From Actinoplanes utahensis (GTDB lineage Bacteria; Actinomycetota; Actinomycetes; Mycobacteriales; Micromonosporaceae), in the NCBI RefSeq assembly GCF_016862455.1, contig NZ_BOMZ01000001.1, forward strand, positions 1 to 64,000: a stretch of 64,000 nt of DNA, written 5' to 3'. Made by a program: the position numbers and the translations under genes. Below the pieces are notes generated by a model. It searched no databases and was not told the DNA's origin. It saw only the letters and a list, made by a program, of their open reading frames with translations. Shown in pieces: positions 8,550 through 17,966 of the stretch. Numbering within the stretch: position 1 is the stretch's first letter; every line of letters begins with the position of its first letter.

Positions 8550-9212
8550 CGCTATCCGGCCGCCCGCGCCCGTTCCTCCGATATCCGGATCGCCTTCCCG
8601 GCCCACCGTCGGATCCGAGGCCACAACCGACTTCAGGCTCCGGGCCACCCCGGCCACTGCCCCACGACCAGGCTCCCGGGCTCCTTCCCCCGGGTCGGAC
8701 TCCGGGGACAGCCCGGCCGCATTCCGGAAGCCGAGGTAGAGCGGTGGGTCGCCGATGGTGTGAGCAGTCCCCCGGCGTGCGACGACGATGAGGACGACGA
8801 AGACGAGGTGGGTCCGCGAGCCAAGGCGCCGCGGTCCACATCGCCGAGAGCTTTCGCCTTCCCGTACGGCATGAATCAGGGTTGGTCCGCCTGGCGGTCT
8901 TTTCGGACCGAAGCAATGTACCGGTTGGTTAGTTATAGCCGATCGAGCCGACGCGAGGAAGGGGCGCGCGCCGGATAACCCAGAGGGTGACAACGAAGGT
9001 CTTCGATGCCGCCCACTCCTCAGCCACGCCTTGTGACGCAGCCCACGCGCCACTATGGTCTGCGCAGCGGTACTTGAACACCGCCAGGTGGACCAGGGCC
9101 CCGGTCCGCAACGGCAGCGCCGTCAGGACGCATATCGATCGATCGGTGTGGCATCGACGAGGGGACGAGATCGCATGCAACCGGAATCCAGCCCCGGCCG
9201 GGGACTCCCGGC
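8550..9212. other. Non-coding decay zone
   Basis: I see no gene with family support in these 660 bases. Open frames here are low-complexity by-products of high GC. The only clear signal is the TGTACYRGTT-type motif at 8917-8937, shared with another place in the window. Confidence 0.5.
8917..8937 (-). promoter_or_regulatory. TetR-type operator/promoter motif, copy 1
   Basis: This 21-bp sequence, TGTACCGGTTGG then TTAGTTATA, differs at three positions from 27666-27686. Read on the minus strand it begins TATAAC, which could be a -10 box facing the truncated MFS gene. The repeated AACYAACYRGT pattern resembles TetR-family operators. No TetR gene is in the window. Confidence 0.45.
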
Positions 9213-10301
9213 GTGAACGCCAACTGGCTCAAGATGATGGCGCCCCTCGCGGCGCTCGCGATCCTCGTGCCCGCGTCAGCTCTCGCGATCACGGGTTCTC
9301 CGAAGGAGCAGATCACGGGTTCCCCGAAGGAGCATCAGGGCCGGCCGGCCGGCATCGATCCGGTCTACGGCGTGTGCCGTGGAGTGGACCCGGGCTGCTA
9401 CCACGACTGGGGCACCGAGCGCGACAACAAGGTGCTGGTGTACTCGCGGACGGCGGGACCGCGGCACGCGAACCTCGGCCGGGTCCTGGATCCCGACAAC
9501 CCGAGCGTCCAAGGCGCCGCGCTTCCCCGCCCTTACGTGATCACGCACGACCACAGCGACCCGGCTGCCTGGCCGCGCCCGCTGGACGGCTCCAACGTGG
9601 CGCAGGCCGGTCTGGTGCGGATGCTCGAGGCCGACGGCATCGAGGTGCACGTCACCGAGGACGTCCAGGCGATGGAGCGGCTGAACGCCGGCTACCGGGC
9701 CGTGATCTTCATGAGCCCGACCCGCGACACGCTGTGGAACCACGCGCGCGGTGCGACGGGCGGCACCCGTCTCGACTGGGCCCGGGAGTCGCTGCGCAAA
9801 TACGTTCAGGGCGGTGGTGGTTTCGTCGGCGTCCACAACGCCTTCGGCACGGAGTACGGCTGGCAGTGGTACGAGGGCCTGCTCGGCAACGCCAACTATT
9901 ACAACCACGGCCGCAGCCAGCCCGGTGATGTCGTCGTCGTCAACGACCGGGACGTGTCGACCAGGGACCTTCCGCGACGCTGGAGATTCTCCGACGAGTG
10001 GTACAACCTCGTCCCGTTCCCGACCGGCGTGAACTTCCTCGCCACCGTCGACGAGCGGACGCTGGCCGACGGCGCGGGCGGGGAGGGGTCGCACCCCGGA
10101 CACGGCGACTTCCATCCCGTCACCTGGTGTCAGTACTACGACGGCGGCCGGTCCTGGGTCACCACGCTCGGGCACGAGGGCGCCGCCTTCCAGGAGAACT
10201 CCACCTTCCCCGGCGCAGCCGAGTTCCAGGCACATCTGAAGCACGGCATCAAGTCCGCCATGGGTCTCGAACCGTTCTGCACACCGGCCAAGCGCAAGTA
10301 G
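9213..10301 (+). CDS. Secreted ThuA-domain protein
   Basis: This 362-residue protein starts at GTG 9213 with a signal peptide (residues 1-26). Just after it is a short tandem duplication, ITGSPKEQ ITGSPKEH. A ThuA-like fold follows, marked by KVLVYSRTAG at about 72, GGGFVGVHNAFG at about 208, and WCQYYDGGRSWVTTLGHE near 310. ThuA domains adopt a class I glutamine amidotransferase-like fold and often accompany sugar oxidation proteins; their biochemical role is unsettled. It precedes the PQQ dehydrogenase gene by 19 bases, so the two are probably co-transcribed and work outside the cell. Confidence 0.8.
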   Translation: MNANWLKMMAPLAALAILVPASALAITGSPKEQITGSPKEHQGRPAGIDPVYGVCRGVDPGCYHDWGTERDNKVLVYSRTAGPRHANLGRVLDPDNPSVQGAALPRPYVITHDHSDPAAWPRPLDGSNVAQAGLVRMLEADGIEVHVTEDVQAMERLNAGYRAVIFMSPTRDTLWNHARGATGGTRLDWARESLRKYVQGGGGFVGVHNAFGTEYGWQWYEGLLGNANYYNHGRSQPGDVVVVNDRDVSTRDLPRRWRFSDEWYNLVPFPTGVNFLATVDERTLADGAGGEGSHPGHGDFHPVTWCQYYDGGRSWVTTLGHEGAAFQENSTFPGAAEFQAHLKHGIKSAMGLEPFCTPAKRK

Positions 10302-10320
10302 CCACAGCGAAGGACGATCG

Positions 10321-12993
10321 ATGAAACCGGGAACACTCGCACCGATCCTGTTCGCCGTCGCTGTCGCCGTCGGGCCCTCGACCGCCGTCGCGTCGGGCCC
10401 CCACGGCGTGCAGCAGGCCGAACCACCCGGTCTGGAGCCGACGGGGGCGGACATGCCGACCGTCGGCGGGAACCTCGCGAACCAGCACTACTCGGGGCTG
10501 CGGCAGATCTCGCAGCGCAACATCGACAGGCTCGGCCCGGTCTGGCGCACCCATGTCTCGGCGGTGGCGCCGGCCAGCGACGACGTCGGCCAGCAGACGA
10601 CGCCCATCGTCGCCGACGGGGTCATCTACCTCGACACGCCCGGCGGTGAGGTGATCGCCGTCGACGGCAGGACCGGAGCCCCCCGATGGAAGTGGGCGCC
10701 GGAGGGCTTCGCGACCGCGGACACGCGACGTGGCGTCTCCATCGGCCAGGGCAAGGTCTACACCCTCGCCGACGGCGACCGCATCGTCGCCCTCGACAAG
10801 GACACCGGCGAACAGGTCTGGGTCGTGCAACCGGCCGTCCAGGCCGGCGTCGACCTGGGCAACCTCGACCGGGTCGCGACGGTCTACCACGACGGTGTGG
10901 TCTATGCCCACGCCGCCAACGGCGACCGCGCCGCGGTCGTCGCGGTCCGCGCCGCCGACGGCGGCCACCTGTGGCACGTCTTCGGCGGGCCGGACCGCGG
11001 CACCGTCTACACCGACGTCAACGGCGACTCCGTCGACGCCGGCGCGACCTGGGGGCCCGTGCTGCCCGACGGGACGCAGTGCAACCTCGAGGGCGGCGCG
11101 ACGCCGTGGATGCACGGCGCGGTCGACCCCGGCCTCGGTCTCTACTACATGACCTTCGGCAACCCGCGCAGCTGCCGCAGTTCGCAGGACGGCTCGTTGC
11201 GCCCGGGTGACAACCTGTTCTCCACCACGATGGTCGCGGTGGACCTGAAGACCGGCGCCTACCGGTGGCACTACCAGTCGATCCGGCATGACGTGTGGGA
11301 CATGGACAACGTCCATCCGCCGACCCTGGCCGACATCAGGATCAAGGGCCAGAAGCGCAAGGTCGTGTTCTACGGCAGCAAGTCGGGACACCAGTTCGTG
11401 CTCGACCGGGCCACCGGCAAGCCCGTGCTCCCGGTCGCCGACAAGCCGATGATCGTGGACTCCCGGCAGCACAACGCCGCGACCCAGCCCTTCCCCGCCG
11501 AGCGCCTGCTGCCCGAGTGCGTCGTCTGGCAGAAGCTGGATCCACGTACCGTCCCGGGAGACCCGTGGCGGGCCGTGCCGAACTACAACGGCTACCAGGC
11601 CGACGCGGACGGCGACCTGGTCTTCGACCCGGACAGCTACGTCAAGGCGGACGAGCCGTTCCTGACCTACCCGCAGGGCTCCCCCACGGACCACCGGCGC
11701 GGCTGCATGTACGACCCGCAGTGGAACCTGCCGATCCTCTCGACCACCAGCCAGAACGGCGGCGGCGACTGGTCGAACAACTCCTACAGCCACAGCACGA
11801 ACCTGGTCTACTACCCGTACGGCGCCAACCCGGTGGCGCACTGGAACGGCGCCGCGGCCAACGGGCAGCGGGCGATCGGCCAGTACCAGACCGGCGGGAT
11901 CCTCGCCTATGACGCCTCGACCGGCAAGGTGCGGTGGCGCAACCACCTCGGCACCGACATGTCGCACGGTCAGGGCCCGCTGACGACCGCGACCGACCTG
12001 CTGTTCGCCGGCCAGATCGACGGCCGCCTCCTGGCGATGGACGCCCGCGACGGCGACGTCCTGTGGGATTTCCAGACCGGCTCCGGGATCGCCGGCGCAC
12101 CGATCACCTACATGGTCGACGGCGAACAGTACGTCGCCGTTCTCGCCGCCGGATCGACGAACCCGTACGGCGGCTCGGTGACGCAGGGTGACTCGCTGTG
12201 GGCGTTCAAGCTCGGCGGCGCCTACACCACCGAGTCGGGCAGCCAGGAGGGGCCGGACACCGCTCCGCTGACGATCCGCCGTCCCGTTCAGGGCACTCCG
12301 GTCGAGGGATCGACGGTGAACGACACCGTCTACCTGGGCCGGCAGAACCGCACGGCGGACACCGCCGCGGCACGCGACAGCACCTCCCAGGCGGGCATGA
12401 ACCCGACTCACCTGCGGGTGCCGGTCGGGACCACCGTGACGTTCCTGAACCCGGGAGCGGAGACCTTCCCGAACTTCCCCAACCAGCTGCCGCACTGCGC
12501 GACCCAGTTCTTCGAGGGGCTGTTCAACCCTCGGCTGAATCCCGGGGAACGCTTCGAGTTCACGTTCGACCGCGCCGGCGAGTACTACTTCAACGACTGC
12601 ACCGACCCGCGGCCGACCGGCAAGATCGAGGTGTACGCGACACCGCGGGACCTGCCGGGCGCGTTGCGATTCGTCCCCTCCACCATCGACCTCGGCTCAC
12701 GGACCGGGATCTTCACCGGGGTCCGCGGTCCGGTGACGGCGACGCTGACCCTTCCGGCCGGACACCGGCTCGACGGTGACGTCGAGCTGCGGACGCCGCT
12801 GTCGCGCTCCCCCGTCAAGGCCACGCATGCGACGACCGCCGGCCGCACGTTGATCGTGACGTTCGACCGGGCCGACCTCGACAACAACGTGCCCGCGGGC
12901 GACGCGGTGCCGTTGACGCTGGTGGCGAACTTCCGGCACGCCGGCGACCAGAGACAGCTCACCTCGACGGCGACGGTCCGGATCCGCAAGTAG
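10321..12993 (+). CDS. Exported PQQ dehydrogenase with cupredoxin-like domain
   Basis: This 890-residue protein has a signal peptide (residues 1-25) and an eight-bladed quinoprotein propeller over about 45-640. Propeller marks are NQHYSGLRQIS, repeated W-motif strands and DMDNVHPP. Residues about 675-770 form a cupredoxin-like beta domain (VPVGTTVTFLNPG to GKIEVY), and a final beta domain ends the protein. No CXXCH haem motif is present, so electrons would have to leave by another carrier. In the cupredoxin domain a histidine and cysteines near 725 and 759 are present. The usual C-x-x-H-x-x-x-M ligand loop reads CTDPRPTG, so a classical type 1 copper site is unlikely. It is probably an extracytoplasmic alcohol or sugar dehydrogenase. 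Confidence 0.82.
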   Translation: MKPGTLAPILFAVAVAVGPSTAVASGPHGVQQAEPPGLEPTGADMPTVGGNLANQHYSGLRQISQRNIDRLGPVWRTHVSAVAPASDDVGQQTTPIVADGVIYLDTPGGEVIAVDGRTGAPRWKWAPEGFATADTRRGVSIGQGKVYTLADGDRIVALDKDTGEQVWVVQPAVQAGVDLGNLDRVATVYHDGVVYAHAANGDRAAVVAVRAADGGHLWHVFGGPDRGTVYTDVNGDSVDAGATWGPVLPDGTQCNLEGGATPWMHGAVDPGLGLYYMTFGNPRSCRSSQDGSLRPGDNLFSTTMVAVDLKTGAYRWHYQSIRHDVWDMDNVHPPTLADIRIKGQKRKVVFYGSKSGHQFVLDRATGKPVLPVADKPMIVDSRQHNAATQPFPAERLLPECVVWQKLDPRTVPGDPWRAVPNYNGYQADADGDLVFDPDSYVKADEPFLTYPQGSPTDHRRGCMYDPQWNLPILSTTSQNGGGDWSNNSYSHSTNLVYYPYGANPVAHWNGAAANGQRAIGQYQTGGILAYDASTGKVRWRNHLGTDMSHGQGPLTTATDLLFAGQIDGRLLAMDARDGDVLWDFQTGSGIAGAPITYMVDGEQYVAVLAAGSTNPYGGSVTQGDSLWAFKLGGAYTTESGSQEGPDTAPLTIRRPVQGTPVEGSTVNDTVYLGRQNRTADTAAARDSTSQAGMNPTHLRVPVGTTVTFLNPGAETFPNFPNQLPHCATQFFEGLFNPRLNPGERFEFTFDRAGEYYFNDCTDPRPTGKIEVYATPRDLPGALRFVPSTIDLGSRTGIFTGVRGPVTATLTLPAGHRLDGDVELRTPLSRSPVKATHATTAGRTLIVTFDRADLDNNVPAGDAVPLTLVANFRHAGDQRQLTSTATVRIRK

Positions 12994-13005
12994 AACCCGG
13001 TGAGG

Positions 13006-13039
13006 GCTCGGCGAGGCGGCGACACCCGCCTCGCCGAGC
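13006..13039 (+). terminator. Hairpin after the PQQ dehydrogenase gene
   Basis: Perfect 14-bp arms starting GCTCGGCGAGGCGG enclose six bases. It lies between two same-strand genes, so it may attenuate rather than end transcription. Confidence 0.65.
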
Positions 13040-13100
13040 TGGCCCCCCGTCCCGAGCAGCCCATGTCCCACCAGCCGTCACCGGCGAAAGGACCATCGTC

Positions 13101-15005
13101 ATGAGTACGATCGATCGGCGCCGCCTGCTTCGGGGAACGGCCGGCCTCGCGGTGACCGCGACCCTGGCGAGCCAGGCCACCGCCCTGCCGGCGTCCGGCG
13201 CGGGCCCGGCCTGGCGAATCCCGGGAACACTCGGGGAACCACGACCGCTGGACGGCCGCCCGTTCCCGGCATACGACTACTCCCGTGCCAGCAGGCTGCC
13301 GCGGGAGATGACCGGCTACTGGACGAAGTCCTTCGACGTCGCGGGCACCACCCGTAGCGCGAAGGTGTACATCTCACCCGAGACGCCGATCCGCTCCTAC
13401 TACACGGTGATCGCCGTTCCCGACGACGTGGAGACGGGCGACTTCCTCCGGCGAGCGGGCTGGGCCGGCATCGCCGACCAGCGCGAGGAGGGTCTGTTCG
13501 TCCTGGAGCCCGGTCCGGGCGGGTGGGGCGCCGCCACGGAGGAGGCGGCCCACGTCGAGGCCGCGATGGCGTTCTTCCAGAACAACCGGTACTTCTCCAT
13601 CTTCGGCCTGCACTACCTCGTCGGCTACGGCACCGGCGCGGCTGCCCTGGAGGCCTGGGCGGTCGCGCACCCCTTGCGCGTCATCAGCCAGGTGTACGTC
13701 GACTCGCCGGGCCTGAGCGCTGACCATCTGAACTCCTACGCCGGCCGGGAGTTCGGCGGCGAGACCGAAGGCGCCTACACCCCGGTCGAGTTCCCCGAGG
13801 GCTTCGACCTGATCCGGTACGACGAGACGGTCCTGCCCACCTGGTACATCCGTCCCGATCGGCACCGGATAGGCGCGAGCCTGTCCTACTGGATGCGGGC
13901 CAACGACACCGAGAACCGCACCCGGCAGGAGCGGACGCTCGGCGCCGTGTATCGCCAGCGCCACGGCTCCCGCCGGTGGATGACATCGTACGCCGGGCCG
14001 ATCTCGCAGGTGGCGGTGCAACAGCGTCCGATGAGCACCCACCACATCGTCGAGTTCCTCACCCGGTACACCCGGTACGAGAACTTCTTCGCGTACGGCA
14101 ACCAGCTCTTCGAGCGCGCCGACTACGCGAAGATGGGCGTACAGGTGCGCACCATGATGGTCGAGGGTTCCCTCCGCGAATACCTCGTCTACGTTCCCCG
14201 CGCCGCCCGCCGTCTGTGGCGCGACCGCGCGCCGGTCGTGTTCGTCTGGCCCGGCAACAGCCAGACCGCCAAGGTCTTCTTCGACGCCGCCCAATGGTGG
14301 AGGGTCGCCGACCGCGAGGGCTGCATCCTCGTGGTCGTCGGCGAGCAGTACAGCGCCACCTCCGTGTCGGTCAGCCACCGCGACTCGCACGCCTTCTATC
14401 GGCAGCTGCGCCGGCTCGTCACCGACGAGTTCGGGGCCGACCCGACGAGGTTCTACTCCACCGGGCAGTCCGCCGGCAGCGCGGTGACCCAGAACTTCGC
14501 GATCGCCTACCCGGAGTACTTCGCCGCGGTCGCCTCGACGTCGTTCACCACCGCCCCGGACGCCGCCGGCACGGTCGGCATCGACGGTGTGCAGGTCCCG
14601 GCCAGCGGCCGGCCGATCCCGAACTACCAGATCTACGGGTACGGCGACCTCGGCTTCCTGGCCGGCGACCTCTGGGACGGCACGCAGAACGCTCTCGACA
14701 GCTGGGCGGGGTACCACCTGCGCGCCCATGGGCTGACACTCGCCGACGTGGACACCGTCACGGGCAGACGGCACGGCCGGCACGATCGTTTCCAGACCTG
14801 GACGTGGCACGACGACGACACCGCGATCCCGGTCCTCAAGCTGTCCCGGAACCTGTACCGCTCGCACAACACCATGCCCGAGGAGTCGCCGCTGCTGTGG
14901 GACTTCCTGAAGCACTACAGCAGCGAGGCGGACCACGACGGCGACGTCGTCCGGTACTACAGCCGGTCCGCGTTCCGGCGTCCCCGGGACAAGAAGCGGC
15001 TGTGA
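13101..15005 (+). CDS. Tat-exported alpha/beta hydrolase, two-domain
   Basis: This 634-residue protein opens with DRRRLLRG, a twin-arginine signal, and a hydrophobic stretch ending in an Ala-rich cleavage region. The C-terminal half looks like a PHB-depolymerase/feruloyl-esterase type hydrolase: VVFVWPGNSQTAKVFFD, then STGQSAGS with nucleophile S457, and a late histidine in RHGRHDRF or SHNTM. The N-terminal half contains LHYLVGYGTGAAALEAW, an elbow-like motif with threonine (T178) where serine is expected. I infer a second, inactive hydrolase-like domain. The substrate is probably an ester or polyester outside the cell. The gene follows ThuA and the PQQ dehydrogenase on the same strand. Confidence 0.75.
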   Translation: MSTIDRRRLLRGTAGLAVTATLASQATALPASGAGPAWRIPGTLGEPRPLDGRPFPAYDYSRASRLPREMTGYWTKSFDVAGTTRSAKVYISPETPIRSYYTVIAVPDDVETGDFLRRAGWAGIADQREEGLFVLEPGPGGWGAATEEAAHVEAAMAFFQNNRYFSIFGLHYLVGYGTGAAALEAWAVAHPLRVISQVYVDSPGLSADHLNSYAGREFGGETEGAYTPVEFPEGFDLIRYDETVLPTWYIRPDRHRIGASLSYWMRANDTENRTRQERTLGAVYRQRHGSRRWMTSYAGPISQVAVQQRPMSTHHIVEFLTRYTRYENFFAYGNQLFERADYAKMGVQVRTMMVEGSLREYLVYVPRAARRLWRDRAPVVFVWPGNSQTAKVFFDAAQWWRVADREGCILVVVGEQYSATSVSVSHRDSHAFYRQLRRLVTDEFGADPTRFYSTGQSAGSAVTQNFAIAYPEYFAAVASTSFTTAPDAAGTVGIDGVQVPASGRPIPNYQIYGYGDLGFLAGDLWDGTQNALDSWAGYHLRAHGLTLADVDTVTGRRHGRHDRFQTWTWHDDDTAIPVLKLSRNLYRSHNTMPEESPLLWDFLKHYSSEADHDGDVVRYYSRSAFRRPRDKKRL

Positions 15006-15023
15006 TCCGGGGCGCGCACCGTT

Positions 15024-15054
15024 CGCCGGGACCGGCGGATCGCCGGCCCCGGCG
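15024..15054. terminator. Hairpin between convergent hydrolase and dctP genes
   Basis: Arms of 14 bp with one mismatch (CGCCGGGACCGGCG against CGCCGGCCCCGGCG) around a 3-base loop lie between the two gene ends. Confidence 0.65.
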
Positions 15055-15060
15055 TACCGA

Positions 15061-16095
15061 TCAGGCCGATGCTCGGATGCTCTTGTAGAGCTCCAGGTTC
15101 TCACCGGTGAAGTGGGTGTTGAAGAAGGCCTCCGCCTTGCTGATGAACGCCGCCCGGTCGACCTGGTCGATCTCCACCACGGTACGGGCGGAGTCGCCGC
15201 GCCAGCCGTCGAGGACCTTCCCGGTCTCGTCGTCGACGCACTTGCGGTTCTCGGCACGGATGTCGTGGATGGCCTTGAACAGCGCGTCCTTCTGGGGCCG
15301 GCTCATCTTGTCGAGGGTCTTGTCGGAGACCACCACGTAGTGGGCGCCGACCTGGTGGTCGGTGAGGCTGGCGACCTTGAGGATCTCGTCGAACTTCTGG
15401 GCGTGGGTGGCCACGACCGGGTTCTCCTGGCCCTGTGCCACACCCTGCTGCAGGGCGAGGTAGAGCTCCTCGACGGCGATCGCCACCGCGTCGGCGCCGA
15501 GCGCCTTGGCATTGGCGAGGAACTGCGGGGTGTTCGGGAAGCGGACCTTCAAGCCGGCGAGGTCCGCCGGTTTGCGGATCGGCTTGGTGGCGGTGAACGT
15601 CCGCATGCCGAAGTACCAGGCGTCGACGATGGTGGTGTCGGTCGCGGTGTTGAACTCGGTGAAGAAGTCCTTGCCGTTCCGATCGATCCACGTGAAGAAG
15701 TGGTCGACGTCGTTGAAGGCATAGGCCGCGTCGAGCACGCCGATCTGCGGGAAGGCGGTCGACATGGCCGAGCCGCCTTGGAGGTCGATGTCGATGTCAC
15801 CGGTCTGTACGCTGGCGAATCGCTCGGCGTCCGGGCCGAGCTGGCTGTTGGGGAACATGTCGATGGTGAGGCCGAGGTTCTGCGCCTCGATCCGTTCCTT
15901 GAGCAGCTTCATTCCGCAGTAGAAGTTGGGTTGCGCCTCCGGCTGCGAGCTGCCGATCTTGAGGGTCAGTGCGGGGTTGTCGCCCTCGGCTGCGGGGGTG
16001 TTGCCGGCCGTGGAGCAACCGGTGGCGAGCAGGAGTGACAGGGGCAGGGTGAGCGCCGCGGTGATTCGGCGCCACCCAACTGGACGTTGGCGCAT
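15061..16095 (-). CDS. dctP: TRAP transporter substrate-binding lipoprotein DctP
   Basis: This 344-residue exported solute-binding protein has a lipobox (LLATGC, Cys 27). DctP features are the strand LKIGSSQPEAQPNFYCGMK, the segment PNSQLGPDAERFASVQTGDIDI and the ligand-contact region GLKVRFPNTPQFLANAKALG with its conserved arginine. These receptors bind carboxylated ligands and hand them to the DctQ-DctM permease encoded upstream on the same strand. The ligand is unknown; the surrounding enzymes suggest a hydroxy-, keto- or aromatic acid. TRAP systems are uncommon in this lineage as far as I know, which hints at acquisition of the island. Confidence 0.92.
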   Translation of the reverse strand: MRQRPVGWRRITAALTLPLSLLLATGCSTAGNTPAAEGDNPALTLKIGSSQPEAQPNFYCGMKLLKERIEAQNLGLTIDMFPNSQLGPDAERFASVQTGDIDIDLQGGSAMSTAFPQIGVLDAAYAFNDVDHFFTWIDRNGKDFFTEFNTATDTTIVDAWYFGMRTFTATKPIRKPADLAGLKVRFPNTPQFLANAKALGADAVAIAVEELYLALQQGVAQGQENPVVATHAQKFDEILKVASLTDHQVGAHYVVVSDKTLDKMSRPQKDALFKAIHDIRAENRKCVDDETGKVLDGWRGDSARTVVEIDQVDRAAFISKAEAFFNTHFTGENLELYKSIRASA

Positions 16096-16128
16096 GGTGT
16101 CTCCCTTTCGGATGGGGCGGCGATGCGG

Positions 16129-17409
16129 TCAGAATCCGAGCAGGTGGGGAAGCCACAGCACGAAGCCGGGCAGTGCCGTGACCAGGACCAGTACGGCGAC
16201 CAGGGGGACCAGGAACGGGATGATCCCGTGGAACACCTCTTCGACGGGTCGTCCGGTCACCGAGGCGGTGACGAACAGGACGCTGCCGACCGGTGGCGTC
16301 AGCAGCCCGATCATCAGATTCATGATCATGACGACGCCGAAATAGACCGGGTCGACCCCCAGGCCGACGGCGACCGGTAGCAGCACCGGCACGAGCACGA
16401 GGATGGCGGCCGTCGCGTCGACCACGGTGCCGAGGATGAGCAGGACGACATTGACCATGATCATGAAGATCCACGGTTCGGTCGACACCGACGTCACCAG
16501 CTCCGCCACGTCTCGCGAGACGTGCGCGCGGGTCAGGATCAGCCCGAGCAGAGCGGCCGAGCCCAGGATCAGTCCGATGCCGCCGGTGATGACCGCCGTC
16601 TCGCGCAGCGACTGGATCATCACCCGGAACGTCAGGGTGCGGTAGAGGAGGCCGAGCACGACCATCAGGAGCACGGCCACCGACGCGGCCTCGGTCGGGG
16701 TGAAGGTGCCCGACAGGATGCCACCAAGCAGGATGACCGGGACGAACGCGGGGCCGATGGTGGCGATCGCCGTGCTGCGCAGCCGCGTGCGGTCGAACGG
16801 CACGGAGGTGACATCCGGGCGGCGCGCAGTCCAGAGGAAGACGTACACGCAGAGGCCGGCCGCCATGAGCAGCGCCGGGATGATCGAGGCGGCGAAGAGT
16901 GCCCCGGTCGAGACGGTCGCCGTCGCGGCGTAGATCACGGCCGGGATACTCGGCGGCATGACCGGGCTGATCAGCGACGACGACGCGGTCAGACCGGCGG
17001 CGAATCGGTACGGGTAGCCGGCCTTCACCATGTGCGGGACCTCGATCTTGCCCAGTCCCGCCACGTCGGCGAGCGCCGAGCCGCTCATCCACGAGAAGCC
17101 CACCGCGGTGCCGATGTTGACGTACGCGAGGTTGCCCCGGATGCGGCCCAACACCGCCAGGCAGAAGTCGTAGAGCCGGTCGGCGACGCCGAGGCGGTTG
17201 GCCATGACGCCGACGAGGATGAACAGCGGGACCGCGAGCAGCGGGAAGCTGTTGAGGCCGTCGAAGGTGGTCTTCAGGGCGAACCCGCTGGAATTCCCGT
17301 CGGCCAGCGCGTACCACAGACAGGGGCCGATGAAGGCGAGCCCGACCGGCACCCTGAGCAGCAACAACACGATGATGGCGACGCCGACCATCCAGAGCTC
17401 GAGGATCAT
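16129..17409 (-). CDS. dctM: TRAP transporter large permease DctM
   Basis: This 426-residue integral membrane protein has about twelve helices and is typical of DctM: LLRVPVGLAFIGP near the N-terminus, GLTASSSLISPVMPPSIPAVIY in the middle and GLLTPPVGSVLFV near the C-terminus. It forms the ion-coupled channel half of the TRAP transporter. The start ATG 17409 overlaps the dctQ stop as ATGA, so the two are translationally coupled. dctP follows 33 bases downstream. Confidence 0.93.
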   Translation of the reverse strand: MILELWMVGVAIIVLLLLRVPVGLAFIGPCLWYALADGNSSGFALKTTFDGLNSFPLLAVPLFILVGVMANRLGVADRLYDFCLAVLGRIRGNLAYVNIGTAVGFSWMSGSALADVAGLGKIEVPHMVKAGYPYRFAAGLTASSSLISPVMPPSIPAVIYAATATVSTGALFAASIIPALLMAAGLCVYVFLWTARRPDVTSVPFDRTRLRSTAIATIGPAFVPVILLGGILSGTFTPTEAASVAVLLMVVLGLLYRTLTFRVMIQSLRETAVITGGIGLILGSAALLGLILTRAHVSRDVAELVTSVSTEPWIFMIMVNVVLLILGTVVDATAAILVLVPVLLPVAVGLGVDPVYFGVVMIMNLMIGLLTPPVGSVLFVTASVTGRPVEEVFHGIIPFLVPLVAVLVLVTALPGFVLWLPHLLGF

Positions 17410-17966
17410 CGGGCCTCCGCCGCGTCGAAGAATCCGTCCGGCCGGCCGGCCAGGAAGATGCGGACGATCGCCCGCACGGCGCCGGAGAGGAAGCCGGCCA
17501 GCGGCAGCGTGTACAGGATCCAGAGGGGGATCTCGAGGGCGGCGGTCCGCCGGTCCGGATAGGCCAGGATCAGCTCCCACGCCTCCCACACCATCAACGC
17601 GCAGATCACCGCCGTGCACGCCGCGGAGATGACCTTGACGACCGTCAGGGCACGGCCTTTGACGGCATAGTCGATGATCTGGATGACGATGTGGCCGTTG
17701 TTGCCGATGAGGTACCCGACCATGATGAACGTCAGCACGATCAGCGAATAGTTGGCCAGTTCGCTCACACCCTGCCAGTTCAGGGCCGGCACATAGCGGC
17801 TGATCACCTGCCAGAGGACGCTGAGGAAGATCGTCGCCACGGCGAGGCAGGCGATCCCGAGCTCGGCCGCCGCCCAGGCGCGCAGGATCCGTGGCTCACG
17901 CCACGGTGGCTCCGGCTCCGGAGGGCGCGGCGGGGCGTCCGGGGAATCGACGGGTTCGGCGGTCAT
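17406..17966 (-). CDS. dctQ: TRAP transporter small permease DctQ
   Basis: This protein of about 186 residues has a Pro/Glu-rich N-terminus and four membrane helices. It shows the DctQ pattern WQVISRYVPALNWQGVSELANY. It is the small membrane subunit of the tripartite transporter and first gene of the dctQMP operon. ATG 17966 is preferred over an upstream in-frame ATG at 17987, which would add only a short non-conserved stretch. Confidence 0.9.
   Translation of the reverse strand: MTAEPVDSPDAPPRPPEPEPPWREPRILRAWAAAELGIACLAVATIFLSVLWQVISRYVPALNWQGVSELANYSLIVLTFIMVGYLIGNNGHIVIQIIDYAVKGRALTVVKVISAACTAVICALMVWEAWELILAYPDRRTAALEIPLWILYTLPLAGFLSGAVRAIVRIFLAGRPDGFFDAAEAR

Noticed and set aside
8550..9053. 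N-terminal extension of the MFS frame
   Set aside because: It lacks membrane helices typical of the family and is probably not translated as part of a transporter.
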